From the NCBI RefSeq assembly GCF_963675165.1, contig NC_087382.1, forward strand, positions 7,116,315-7,180,314: a stretch of 64,000 nucleotides of DNA, read 5' to 3'. The notes below the pieces were generated by a model that worked only from the letters and a program-made list of their open reading frames with translations, was not told where the DNA came from and did no database searches. Both the position numbers and the translations under genes were made by a program. Source of the stretch: Halichondria panicea. Its lineage: Eukaryota > Porifera > Demospongiae > Suberitida > Halichondriidae. Each line of letters starts with the position of its first letter. The stretch's first letter is position 1. Below are positions 1 to 8,880 of this stretch, piece after piece.

Positions 1-363
1 AGCACTATATCTAGTACGTACAGTAGCAGTAATTATCATAGCATAATTATACCAAGGGCGTATCGACTATCGAAGGCGGGAGAGGGCATGTAATGTGAGC
101 TTCTAACCCAACCCACATGTGCATGTAGTTTCGAGCCACACTTCTCTCCTGCACGTGATCTGATAGGCGCAGGGAGAGAGTCTGGCATTTAGAGTCTTGG
201 TTCCGATGTACTGCCACATGGCTCCACATTACTGTAGAGGTTGGTAGTACTGGACTTTTGTTGATCATAGCTGCTAGGTCACAAATTAAGTTTTTGACAC
301 TTTTTGGGGCGATGCTATTCTCTGTGTGGTGTGGTCACTATTTTCCTTGCCTCATCCTTGTAG
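1..363. other. Left-edge non-coding stretch, probably intron
   Basis: No exon that I can support lies here. The kinase coding sequence starts at an AG acceptor ending at 363, so this is most simply intron or upstream sequence of the MAP3K-like gene. I did not find a PB1 domain or other N-terminal region, which may lie to the left of the window. Confidence 0.45.
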
Positions 364-3300
364 TGACAGCTCCCACTAATTGGTCCAAAGGAAAGCTCCT
401 CGGCTCGGGGGCATTTGGACAGGTCTTCCTCTGCCATGACAATGACACAGGTTTGTATGTGTTAAATGAATCATGTGTACACCAATCTTCTCACAATAGG
501 AATTGAGATCTCTGTAAAAATTACGCTGTTTTCTGTAAATGTAGGTCGAGAATTAGCAGTAAAGATTGTGGATATCAATCACATTGACCATGCTGCCCCG
601 TCCACTGACTCTCTTAACATGCAAAAGGTGTGTACATGTATATTTTATATGCACATGCAGCGGCACACATTTGGTTTCTTCTTCACCAATGCCTCAGGGC
701 ATGTTTAGCTTGCTTAAAAGTATAATGATAATTATGGTAGTAAAGATTTGAAAAAAAATGTGTAGTCAGGAGAGCTCAGGGCGTCACGGACGTAATTCTC
801 GCTCTCAAACAGTAGAGTTGGTGATTGAATTTTCAGGAAGTCTTGCAGTGATCTTAAACATGTAAAAGTGTGCGCCGGTGAATATTATTATATTTTTGTG
901 CGAATTTGCATAAACGTCAGTTCACAAAATGGTTGCTGTTTCTCGCAGTCCTCTGCTCACTCTTGTATAGCTACATGTACCAAATAGCTAGCTCTCTTAG
1001 ACTAGTACGAGGCAAACTAATTAATAAGTTGATTAATGAACAGAGACTGCCAAGCTTGTAGTAATAATTATAAGTAAAACTAGCCATAACTCAAAAACGA
1101 AATTTTATTTTGCACGTCCACAGAAATCAACACATGCCAATTCCTCTATTGCAGGAAGTAAGGTCATTTGAGACAGAACTGCAATTGTTGAAGAACTTGA
1201 GACACGAAAGAATAGTCACTTACGATGGTACAGAGAGAGCTGATGGAAAACTTTACATCTTTATGGAGTTTATGCCTGGGGTAAGCTACGTATTAATTAC
1301 ATGTATTAAATATATAATTATTGCCGTATTGTTAGGATTAGCGTAACAATGGAGTCAATGCGCTTATAAATTCAGTACTGTTTTTCTTTTGTTCTATGCT
1401 GAAAATTGTTTTACATGTCATGTATTTGATCAACACATAAACATGCCTCATACATTGTACTTATTATTTGCTGTTTTTGTATTATATTTAGGGCTCTATT
1501 TATCAACATCTGCGGGACACTGGAGCACTCAATGAAATTTTAACCAGAAAATACACTCGGCAGATATTAGAGGGTATTACTTATCTTCATGAAAACAAAA
1601 TAGTTCATAGAGATATCAAAGGTGCCAACATTTTACGAGATTCTAATGGGAATATCAAGCTGGCAGATTTCGGAGCTTCTAAAAGATTACAGGTACGCTG
1701 TTCGTGAACATGAATGTTGCTGCCGTATATTTCTGAAATTACATGAGATTGTCATGATAATTAACATTCACATGCATACATGTACGTGCATGTGTGCATG
1801 TACAGGTTAATCAATGCCGTCTAGTCTCTCTGAAACTTTCCTTTCGACAAAACTACAACAATTGACTGAATAGATGTATGTTCATTGTACATCATGCAAT
1901 CATATGTACGCATACGTATGATCAAAAGAAATTCAATATCGATCATACTTTAAACCACCCTGGGTGAAAATAGTTATCAGAATTGTTCGACGTACAGTAC
2001 ATTCGTCGTACAATTTTCTCACAGGGTGATAAATATAAATAAAGCATAAATATTATTTTGCATCGATCTATATCATCCCTCTTGTGTGGAAAATGGGAAT
2101 GATAGTAAGATCGACATACAAATGTACGTCTCCCAGTTACTGTTTTAATTCTTCGCTTCTCAATTACTGCTTACTGTTGCAAAATTATGGTTTGGTTACT
2201 GTACACAAGTGAACCTATACTTACTCAATGGGGTCCCGCTTGTAGAAGTGGCTCCTGTAGACTGTATGTACATGTATGTTCTACATGCACACTCTTTGCT
2301 TTTACTTGAAAAGTGTATTGCTTTCAGACTATTCGCAGTGGTCGTGCTGGAATTCAGTCAGTGCAAGGAACTCCCTACTGGATGGCCCCTGAGGTCATTA
2401 AAGGGGAGGTTTACTCCTACAGAGCTGACATTTGGTATGCACACTTAACCCTGTTGTCAGTACATGTACGTGTAGTGCTCATAGTCATAATTTTGCTGTA
2501 TCTTCATCTTATGGTTTACAATGCAGGAGTGTGGGGGCGACAGTAGTTGAGATGCTAAAATGTCACCCTCCCTGGTATGAGTTTGAGCCAACAGCTGCTA
2601 TGTTCAAGATTGTCACAGAGGAAACCAAACCAGACTTACCACCTCACTGCTCGGAACATGTAACGCACTTCTTACAGCTATGTTTTATAAAGTGAGTCAA
2701 CATTGGCAGAGAACTCTGTATTGTATTTGTTGCTACATGTACATCATACGCAATAGAGGGCATAAGACACACAGAACTCAGTCATTGAGAAAAACGTACT
2801 GAATTCCGAGTATAAGTTTACGGTATCATTTTACTAATATCCATTAACGACCACCTCCAAAGAGCAACCACACGTTATATAACGGCCAAGAGTTAGGTCC
2901 GGATTGAAACTACAATGACTTCAATGTAAAGCAACCTCTCAGGAGCGACCACCTCTCTACTTTGTATAACGATAATCGATATAACATAATCCACTTCCAT
3001 TTGTTGTGACGTCATTGTTTTACATATACGTTGTTATCCAAAGCCCCTAGATACCGGGGTGAGGTTAGCGCATGCGCAGAGCATGCAGGCAGAAAAAGTG
3101 CGGCCTGGGATCGAGCACTAACACCCATGCAATAGGTACCAGGCCCGCTTTTCTACCTAGCGTTACAGCAGAGAAAAGTTAAGCCGGGAACGAGGATACT
3201 AGCTTTATTTCCCACTCAGTACATTGAGGAAGAGTCCGTGTCACTCTAATGGATGCTGTATGCTTATAGTTGTATGCTTATAGTTGCCCTCCCTCTTTGG

Positions 3301-3505
3301 GGGTCCTTGGTAGAATAGAGTTTTGGATAACCCCTCCTGTCGTTAACCTGAGGCGCGTGGGAGCTTAAAACAATGCATGCAATGTATGATTATATATTTA
3401 TTGCATTATTCACATAATAACGTCATGTTTGTTTTTTTGTCCAGAGACAAAAATCAGAGACTGTCAGCGAGAGAATTAATGGAATGTCCTTTCGTCAATA
3501 CTTAA
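364..3505 (+). CDS. MAP3K2/3: MAP3K2/3-type (MEKK) protein kinase domain, seven exons, N-terminus not found
   Basis: This encodes the C-terminal catalytic domain of a STE11/MEKK-family serine/threonine kinase, which phosphorylates MAP2Ks in the ERK5/JNK/p38 branches. Exons read as 364-450, 545-627, 1155-1280, 1492-1692, 2328-2434, 2527-2691 and 3445-3505, all with GT-AG borders and compatible phase. Visible motifs in order are the glycine loop GSGAFGQV, the ATP-anchoring lysine in LAVKIVD, the alpha-C glutamate in FETELQLL, the catalytic loop [16 protein letters not shown], and the activation and APE segment GTPYWMAPE. The run [10 protein letters not shown] before the catalytic loop and the DFGASKRLQ tail match MAP3K2/3 closely. 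The protein ends a few residues after ECPFVNT, as expected for a kinase domain at the C-terminus. All catalytic residues are present, so the kinase looks active. The substrate is inferred from the family. The upstream PB1 domain of MAP3K2/3 is not visible. Confidence 0.88.
2692..3444 (+). other. Last intron of the MAP3K-like gene
   Basis: This is a 753-bp intron. It holds a short tandem doubling of about 15 bp near 3260-3290. Around 3100-3150 there is a degenerate piece related to the GCCTCG/CAGGCCG elements seen elsewhere. I see no coding sequence in it. Confidence 0.5.
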
Positions 3506-4468
3506 CGGCTATTCAAGCAACTGATAGCTATAATGATGGATCGTGTGTTATGAAATCAGATTCAGGAAGTTATATGGACAAGTGCAAATTTTTTTTAACA
3601 AGATGTTTATTACAATGCAATTCTATAATTTTATGATACCAGTATACATGCAGAGTGCAATAATAAGTATTCCAAACGAAACGAGGCTATATACGAGGTC
3701 TATCTTGGTGAATGGTCGATTACCACGGTTTAAACTTGCTCCTGCTGCCATGCGCTCTTCTCTTTAAGTACACGTACTTTAAGACTATCAGTATAGCTCA
3801 GCTCCTTTATGTGCCAGATGTACATAAACTGTAGTCTCAAGCCAGACTCCTCCTTCCTCTCCTTAGCTGGCACCTACCAGATTACGTGCAAGGGAGTGGT
3901 ATGGCCCCAGACTAGCCAGGAAAATTGACCAAATGAAATGAGCAAGGCCTTGCACAATGTATATATATCCCTTGTTATAATAACCACATTAACTAGTAAT
4001 GATTAAAGGGGGGGGTTTGTTGCAACTCGTACACCCAATTGTTACTGTGTAGCCTCGTCCCCATGCCCACTTGCTCTCTTCAGCGTAGGAGGCTAGTTAC
4101 TGTCTAGAGTACAGTGGAGTGGACACAGCCACTTATGGACAATAGACAAATGTGAGTACAAACCAACCCTCCTAAAAAAGATCACCGTTTGTATATGTTT
4201 CCAATTTATCAGGAGTAATCATGCACTCCTGGTATTATATGCATACACCAAGTAATGGTGAACGAGTAATTAAAAGTACTCTGATCGTATATATGCACGT
4301 CATAGATTTGACACCTTTGTCGATTTCCTCCCTAAATAATATATATATATATATGTTACTGCAAAAATAAATTAAGACATTATTTGGTTACTCTGCATGG
4401 CACACTATGACATAAATAGAGCTACACAAATTAATAATGAAGACTCAGCCTGTGCATATACTGTCAAA
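3506..4468. other. Intergenic region between convergent MAP3K-like and MRPL10 genes
   Basis: Both flanking genes end here, so both 3' UTRs should lie in this stretch. It contains a short (AT)n run near 4340-4353 and no open frame I would support. Confidence 0.5.
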
Positions 4469-7400
4469 TTAACTTCGCTTTGAGTTTGGTAACTGTTCAA
4501 GCAACATACTGAGTCGCTGTGAGGGACTTTCCAAAGTTTGTTTCACACTCCCTTGAACTTGAGAGAGAATAGCCGTCATCTCTTGCCTCAAGACATCCAT
4601 GGAGTGAATCTTTGAGTACTGTTCTAGCCTTATGGGAGAAAGTAGCTGGTGGTCCACCATTCCACCAAGCAACATGAGTTTATCTTCATTTTTTGTTTGT
4701 TTTAACAATATTTTGACGGCTGACGGCTCACCGAGTTTTTCAGTAGCTACTGCGGTGCAACCTCGAAATAATGAGGCCAAGTTGTGATATTGAGTTGTTG
4801 ACAAAACTTTGGAAGCAATCTTAGAAGGAAAAACTTTGACTTTGATATTGTTCTCATCAAATTTTAGACGAAGGCTTCTCCATTCTTGTGCATTTAAGTC
4901 ATTGTAGTGAAATATGGTGACCAGGTTGTTTCTTGAAAGGATCCCCTTCACCTCAATACCAATAGCTTCTTTTTGGGCGTTTACCTACAATTGATAAGGT
5001 ATTAGAACGCCGATATACTGTAAAGCGGGTATATTTCGAGGTAAAATGTTCGTGGTTTTCGCTGATAGAGCATGTACCGCGAACATTTTAGAAAAACTGC
5101 TATTCCGCGAAAATTAAATCTGCGAAACTTTATACCCTCGAAATATACCCACCATACGGTATACCGTACTTACATACGGCTACTGTTATTATTACAGTCG
5201 AGTTTTCACGTAATATACAGCTGTAATGCCGATTGAGCGAAGCGAGGTTATATTTAGGTCCTATTCGAGATTATCCGTGGCGGTGGTGATGTTGGTTGAC
5301 GTCGAAGCAAAAGGAGCTCTACATAGACACTGGTGGACATGTATATAGGTTTTGATACTTGGCTTGGAATCTTGGTAGCTACTGAGGGACGTCACCGCAC
5401 AGTTTTAGACCGCAGCAACAATCAGGAGTGGCTAAACTGGAGCCTGGATGGTCGCATTTAAATCTAGCTTTCTAATGAGTAGACCATTTGTATGGAATAC
5501 ACGTAGACATAGCTTTCTTATGTGACGATTATTATGACATCTTACATTTATTAGTTTGCTTGCTATTAATTTTGATCTACTGAGCAAAGAACTGTTGCTA
5601 AATGAAAGCACTGCAGGTACTGCATATGATGCCTCCTCGGTGGATGTGTCAAAACTACGTACCGTATAGCGGGTAAGTTTCGTGGGTTAAAAAATTCGTT
5701 CAACTCGAGAAAAGGTAGTTTTTGTGAGTAAAAATTTTGTTTAGTCTCGTGGCTGCACGGCATTCCTACATTCAGATAAGCCATAAAATTTTGTGGAGGT
5801 CAGCTTGCCCACGAAAATAACGAATATTTTACCCCACGAAAATTACCCGCTATACGGTAATAATGAAAGCACCGCGGCTGCTGATGCCTCGGTGGAGGTG
5901 CCAAAGCTATATTACATAATAACATAATTTATAGCTAGCTTTTATACACACATCGATTGATTATAATTATCATGATGAACATTTTAATTTGCTGCAGAAT
6001 CACAGGGAAACTCAAAGAGTGGGTAATGATTGACAATAATTGTTGTTAAAAAACGATTGATGCCAAAATAATGGAGTCAGCAGAGCCTTGCAGCCTACCA
6101 ATAGCTAGCGTTCTAGTGCAGAGCCTAACTACTAAGTAGAGTAGCAACACTCTAGAAGTCTATAGAAACTCTTACTTGCACTTCATTGATCCTTGAGCAG
6201 CTGTTAACAGTCTACACACAGACACACTTGGCATATTCTGTCAGTATGTACACCTACAACTTGTTGTCACTAACATCTAAACCTCACCCTCAATAATGTG
6301 TACGTCATATACTGGTAAAGGGATGATTATTATTATTATTCACAAACACACTACCGTATACCTCGCTTGCGCATGCGCACCGAGGCATAATTATAAAGCT
6401 ACTAAGCTATACTAGCTATTACTAATATACACAGTCATGATTATCATGATGAACATTATTTTGCTGCAATGCAAGCATAATCACGGGGAAACTCGAAGAG
6501 TGGGAATGATCGGGCCCCTTCACTCACTCAGGGTCTGGCAACAGTGTGCATGTGGAGTTGTCCCCTGAGCCAGGATCTTGGCGCCGCCAATCAGATATTG
6601 TAGATTTGTTAAACGTCATCATCAACCCACTCATAATTATCATAAAATCACACCCACATGATGTCATGGATTAGCATGCTGATAGGCTGAGCAGCTAAGC
6701 TGCCACGCCCAAGTATAGAGTGGGCGTTGAAGAGTGAATACTAAATTAAATTCCACCGTTACCAGACCCTGAGTGAGTGAAGGGGCTGGACTTGCGAGAC
6801 TACACCATGTCATGTCAAAGGAGGTCGGACATCACTTGAACTTTCACTAATTATGACCTTTTAATGACATTCCAGGCCAAATTGCGCTTTTCTTTTTTGC
6901 TGACTCAGCAGTAGCGTCTACTGTACTTCTGCTGGTCTCATATTTCAGCCGCCCTCTAAAAGTTGGGCGGCCTAATTTACGAGTCTATGTTATAGGGGGC
7001 GGCCCTAACCCCTAACGAAAAAGAGCATGTTAGCTCGATAGAGACTCAAAACTTTTAGAAACTCTCTGGATTCTACTCTCTGGCACCGTAATATGTCACT
7101 GACGGTTGAAGACACCACTTTGTAGACATGGAACCAGCTGCAGAGCTAGCCTCGGCCTGGAATCGAGGCCGTGTACGTACCTTAAATGGAGAAATATTCG
7201 TTCTAATCACTACGGGACACCCTAATACAAGGGACACTTCAACTCTAACGTAATTTTTCTTGCTCTATTCCAAGGGACACTGCAAGCCGTAATTATTTTT
7301 TGTGTCCCGGTAATTCGGGTGAATACGGTAGAACTTGTTGGCTTAGTTCTTAGTAGTATAGCGATCTAAAATACGTACAAACACATGTGCACACTTTCCA

Positions 7401-7519
7401 CTCACAACATTTTCATTGTTTGTCCTGCGTCTCTGCACAGTCTGGTAGCAAGCTCTGGACCACCACCTAACACCGTTTTTTTCAAACTCGACACGAAGCC
7501 CCTTCTGGACACAATACAT
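4469..7519 (-). CDS. MRPL10: Mitochondrial large-subunit ribosomal protein L10 (uL10m)
   Basis: uL10m forms the base of the stalk on the mitochondrial 39S ribosomal subunit and recruits bL12m. The large exon 4469-4984 reads NAQKEAIGIEVKGILSRNN, then an alpha/beta L10 core with FHYNDLNAQEWRSLRLKFD and, near the end, LLGGMVDHQLLSPIRLEQYS. That segment and the final coiled tail match MRPL10. A short upstream exon at 7406-7519 starts MYCVQKGLRVEFEKNG. It splices in phase 0 (ENV joined to VNAQ) across a 2.4-kb intron packed with repeats. It is arginine-rich, as suits a mitochondrial leader followed by the basic region seen in mammalian MRPL10. The big exon is certain as an L10-like sequence. The first exon, and which ATG is used, are less sure. 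The compactness of the rest makes the long intron notable. Confidence 0.72.
5014..5163. mobile_element. Palindromic CCGTAT-type MITE
   Basis: The arms read AGCGGGTATATTTCGAGG at the left and the inverse CCTCGAAATATACCC at the right, followed by a degraded ACGGTA end. The internal GTTCG/CGAAC stretches also pair. It belongs to the family with better-preserved copies at 5660, 16430 and 50260. Confidence 0.7.
5660..5859. mobile_element. Palindromic CCGTAT-type MITE, well-preserved ends
   Basis: The left end is TACCGTATAGCGGGTAA and the right end is TTACCCGCTATACGGTA. This gives inverted ends starting CCGTATAGCGGG flanked by TA on both sides, consistent with a TA target duplication of the Tc1/mariner type. 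Inside, Aaa-TTCGT and ACGAA stretches pair. There is no open frame. Confidence 0.8.
5860..6395. mobile_element. Hairpin-ended interspersed repeat, near full length
   Basis: One end reads TAATGAAAGCACCGCGG with a small palindrome, followed by TGATGCCTCGGTGGAGG. The other end reads ACCGTATACCTCGCTTGC then GCATGCGCACCGAGGCATA. The two ends share inverted TGCCTCGGTG/CACCGAGGCA. Related copies lie at 20058-20628, 30083-30540, 53955-54515 and 62886-63185. There is no coding capacity, so it is a non-autonomous element of unknown superfamily. Confidence 0.75.
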
Positions 7520-7615
7520 TATTGATATCGAATAATAATGGTGAGACACTGGAAACAACACGTTCGAAACAACAACCACATGGTCGTCTCATTACCCGTC
7601 TGGTCGGATAGCGCC

Positions 7616-8085
7616 CAGAGGAGGTTGGACACGATCACGTGCACTACTTTTTTTGCTGAGCTGGCACAGAAATTAACAAGGATTTTCTATGTAAACTTCT
7701 AGCTGGTGTTGCACGATCATTGGAGACTGAAGGCAACATTATTTTATGTATCTCTCTGGCTACTTTGAATATAAAGTATTCATTAACCAACCCGATCCCC
7801 AGCGATCCCCTCTATTCTGGCGAGTTATCAGTGCATACAGTGTTTACTAGATTCTTGCCAGCCAGTACAATGCAAGCTACATACAGCACTGCTGAACTAT
7901 ACTCTACCCTATAGTCTAGCTAATCTTGGTCCAGCCAGACAACAGACACAGCTAGTCCGGTGTTACAAGTCAGCAAAGCAAGAGTATCCATAAATTTTTT
8001 ATTACAGTTATTCGGTATCTATGGTAACGTGAGCAGAGACCTTAGGAATGTCACATGATTGATGACGCGTGGCCAACCTCCTCTG
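7616..8085. mobile_element. CAGAGGAGG-ended MITE with 9-bp target duplication
   Basis: The left end is CAGAGGAGGTTGGACACG and the right end, reversed, is CAGAGGAGGTTGGCCACG. It is flanked by a perfect 9-bp direct repeat, gatagcgcc (7607-7615 and 8086-8094). It is 470 bp long with no transposase frame. A 9-bp duplication suggests mobilisation by a Mutator-like transposase. The element at 26653-27311 has the same ends. Confidence 0.88.
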
Positions 8086-8291
8086 GATAGCGCCTGTGTA
8101 CGTGCACGTGTACGTGTGTACTTGTTTGATCGATCACAGTTGATCAGGATCTATGGTGGTTTGATTTAATTGTCCGGCCGTCCCTACCTAAGGCTAAGTC
8201 TTCAACGTTGATATTTGTGTCTGTCTGTCCAGTATTTTATAGTATCTATGGTCTGTCTGTCCATAGATAATAGAGCACAGAAATGTCTCTA

Positions 8292-8599
8292 CAGTAGAAC
8301 CTCGATTATCCGGCCCTCGATTATCCGGAACCTCGATTATCCGGCTTGGCAGTTTTCTTTTTAATCAGATTACATAACTCAGAAAATGGGCGTGTCCCTC
8401 AAATGCGCATGCACGTTGCAGCTGTTACCATGGAGACATGCCTGCTTTTCTTTTGCGCATGCGCAGACAACATGTGGCACTGCTGTTCATCAATAAAGTG
8501 GGTGGATCAAGGCGTGGTTTATCTATTCGATTATCCGGCATATTCACTTATCCGGCCTGCTTCTGGAACCAAGGTGTCCGGATAATCGAGGTTCTACTG
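8292..8599. mobile_element. Tigger/pogo-like MITE
   Basis: The ends are CAGTAGAACCTCGATTATCC and its inverse, flanked by TA on both sides (8290-8291 and 8600-8601). The motif CCTCGATTATCCGG is repeated three times in tandem at the left end. CAGT(A/T)GAACC termini with TA duplications are typical of pogo/Tigger elements. The element is 308 bp and has no transposase. A decayed relative lies at about 22718-23022. Confidence 0.85.
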
Positions 8600-8801
8600 T
8601 ATTATCTATGGTCTGTCTTACTCTAGTCAGTCTGTCCATAGATAGTAGAGGAAGTTCCTGTTCCATGATCATGCACTAGATTCAATTTATCAATAATTAT
8701 ATCACTACTAGGGTGACGCAAGCGCCATGGGGCAAGCGACGCATCCAACTCTGCTGCGCTGAAAGATATTGTGCAAATGACTATGATGACACCACATCTT
8801 G

Positions 8802-8880
8802 TAGCCTCGACCCCAGGCCGATCCGTCTCCAATTGAACGCCAGGTTTTATTAAAAAAAAATCGGCCTGGGACCGAGGCTA
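8802..8880. mobile_element. 79-bp TAGCCTCG MITE with 9-bp target duplication
   Basis: The ends are TAGCCTCGACCCCAGGCCG and the inverse CGGCCTGGGACCGAGGCTA. A perfect 9-bp direct repeat, cacatcttg, flanks it (8793-8801 and 8881-8889). The insertion lies at the 3' end of the unidentified minus-strand gene and its first bases, read on the minus strand, form that gene's TAG stop. Confidence 0.9.

Larger units (their letters stand above)
4985..7405 (-). other. Repeat-filled MRPL10 intron
   Basis: This intron contains two CCGTATAGCGGG palindromic elements (5014-5163 and 5660-5859). It also holds a near full-length copy of the hairpin-ended repeat (5860-6395), a second partial copy (about 6420-6510), and a GCCGCCC hairpin near 6949-6973. 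Almost identical strings lie at about 6528 and 6770 in opposite orientation (ACTCACTCAGGGTCTGG and its complement), bounding a further inverted repeat. I see no coding sequence. Confidence 0.6.
7520..8877. other. Intergenic repeat cluster between MRPL10 and the unidentified minus-strand gene
   Basis: This stretch is dominated by two intact MITEs, 7616-8085 and 8292-8599, with a third, 8802-8880, at its right edge. The Tigger-like element at 8292 sits inside an older repeat whose TCTATGGTCTGTCTGTCCAT motif occurs on both sides (about 8245 and 8610-8645). I see no gene. Confidence 0.6.

Noticed and set aside
7550-7581. Separate first exon of MRPL10 starting ATGTGGTTGTTG
   Set aside because: It looked like a mitochondrial leader, but its donors are in phase 2 and no acceptor at the next exon keeps the frame that joins to exon 4469-4984.
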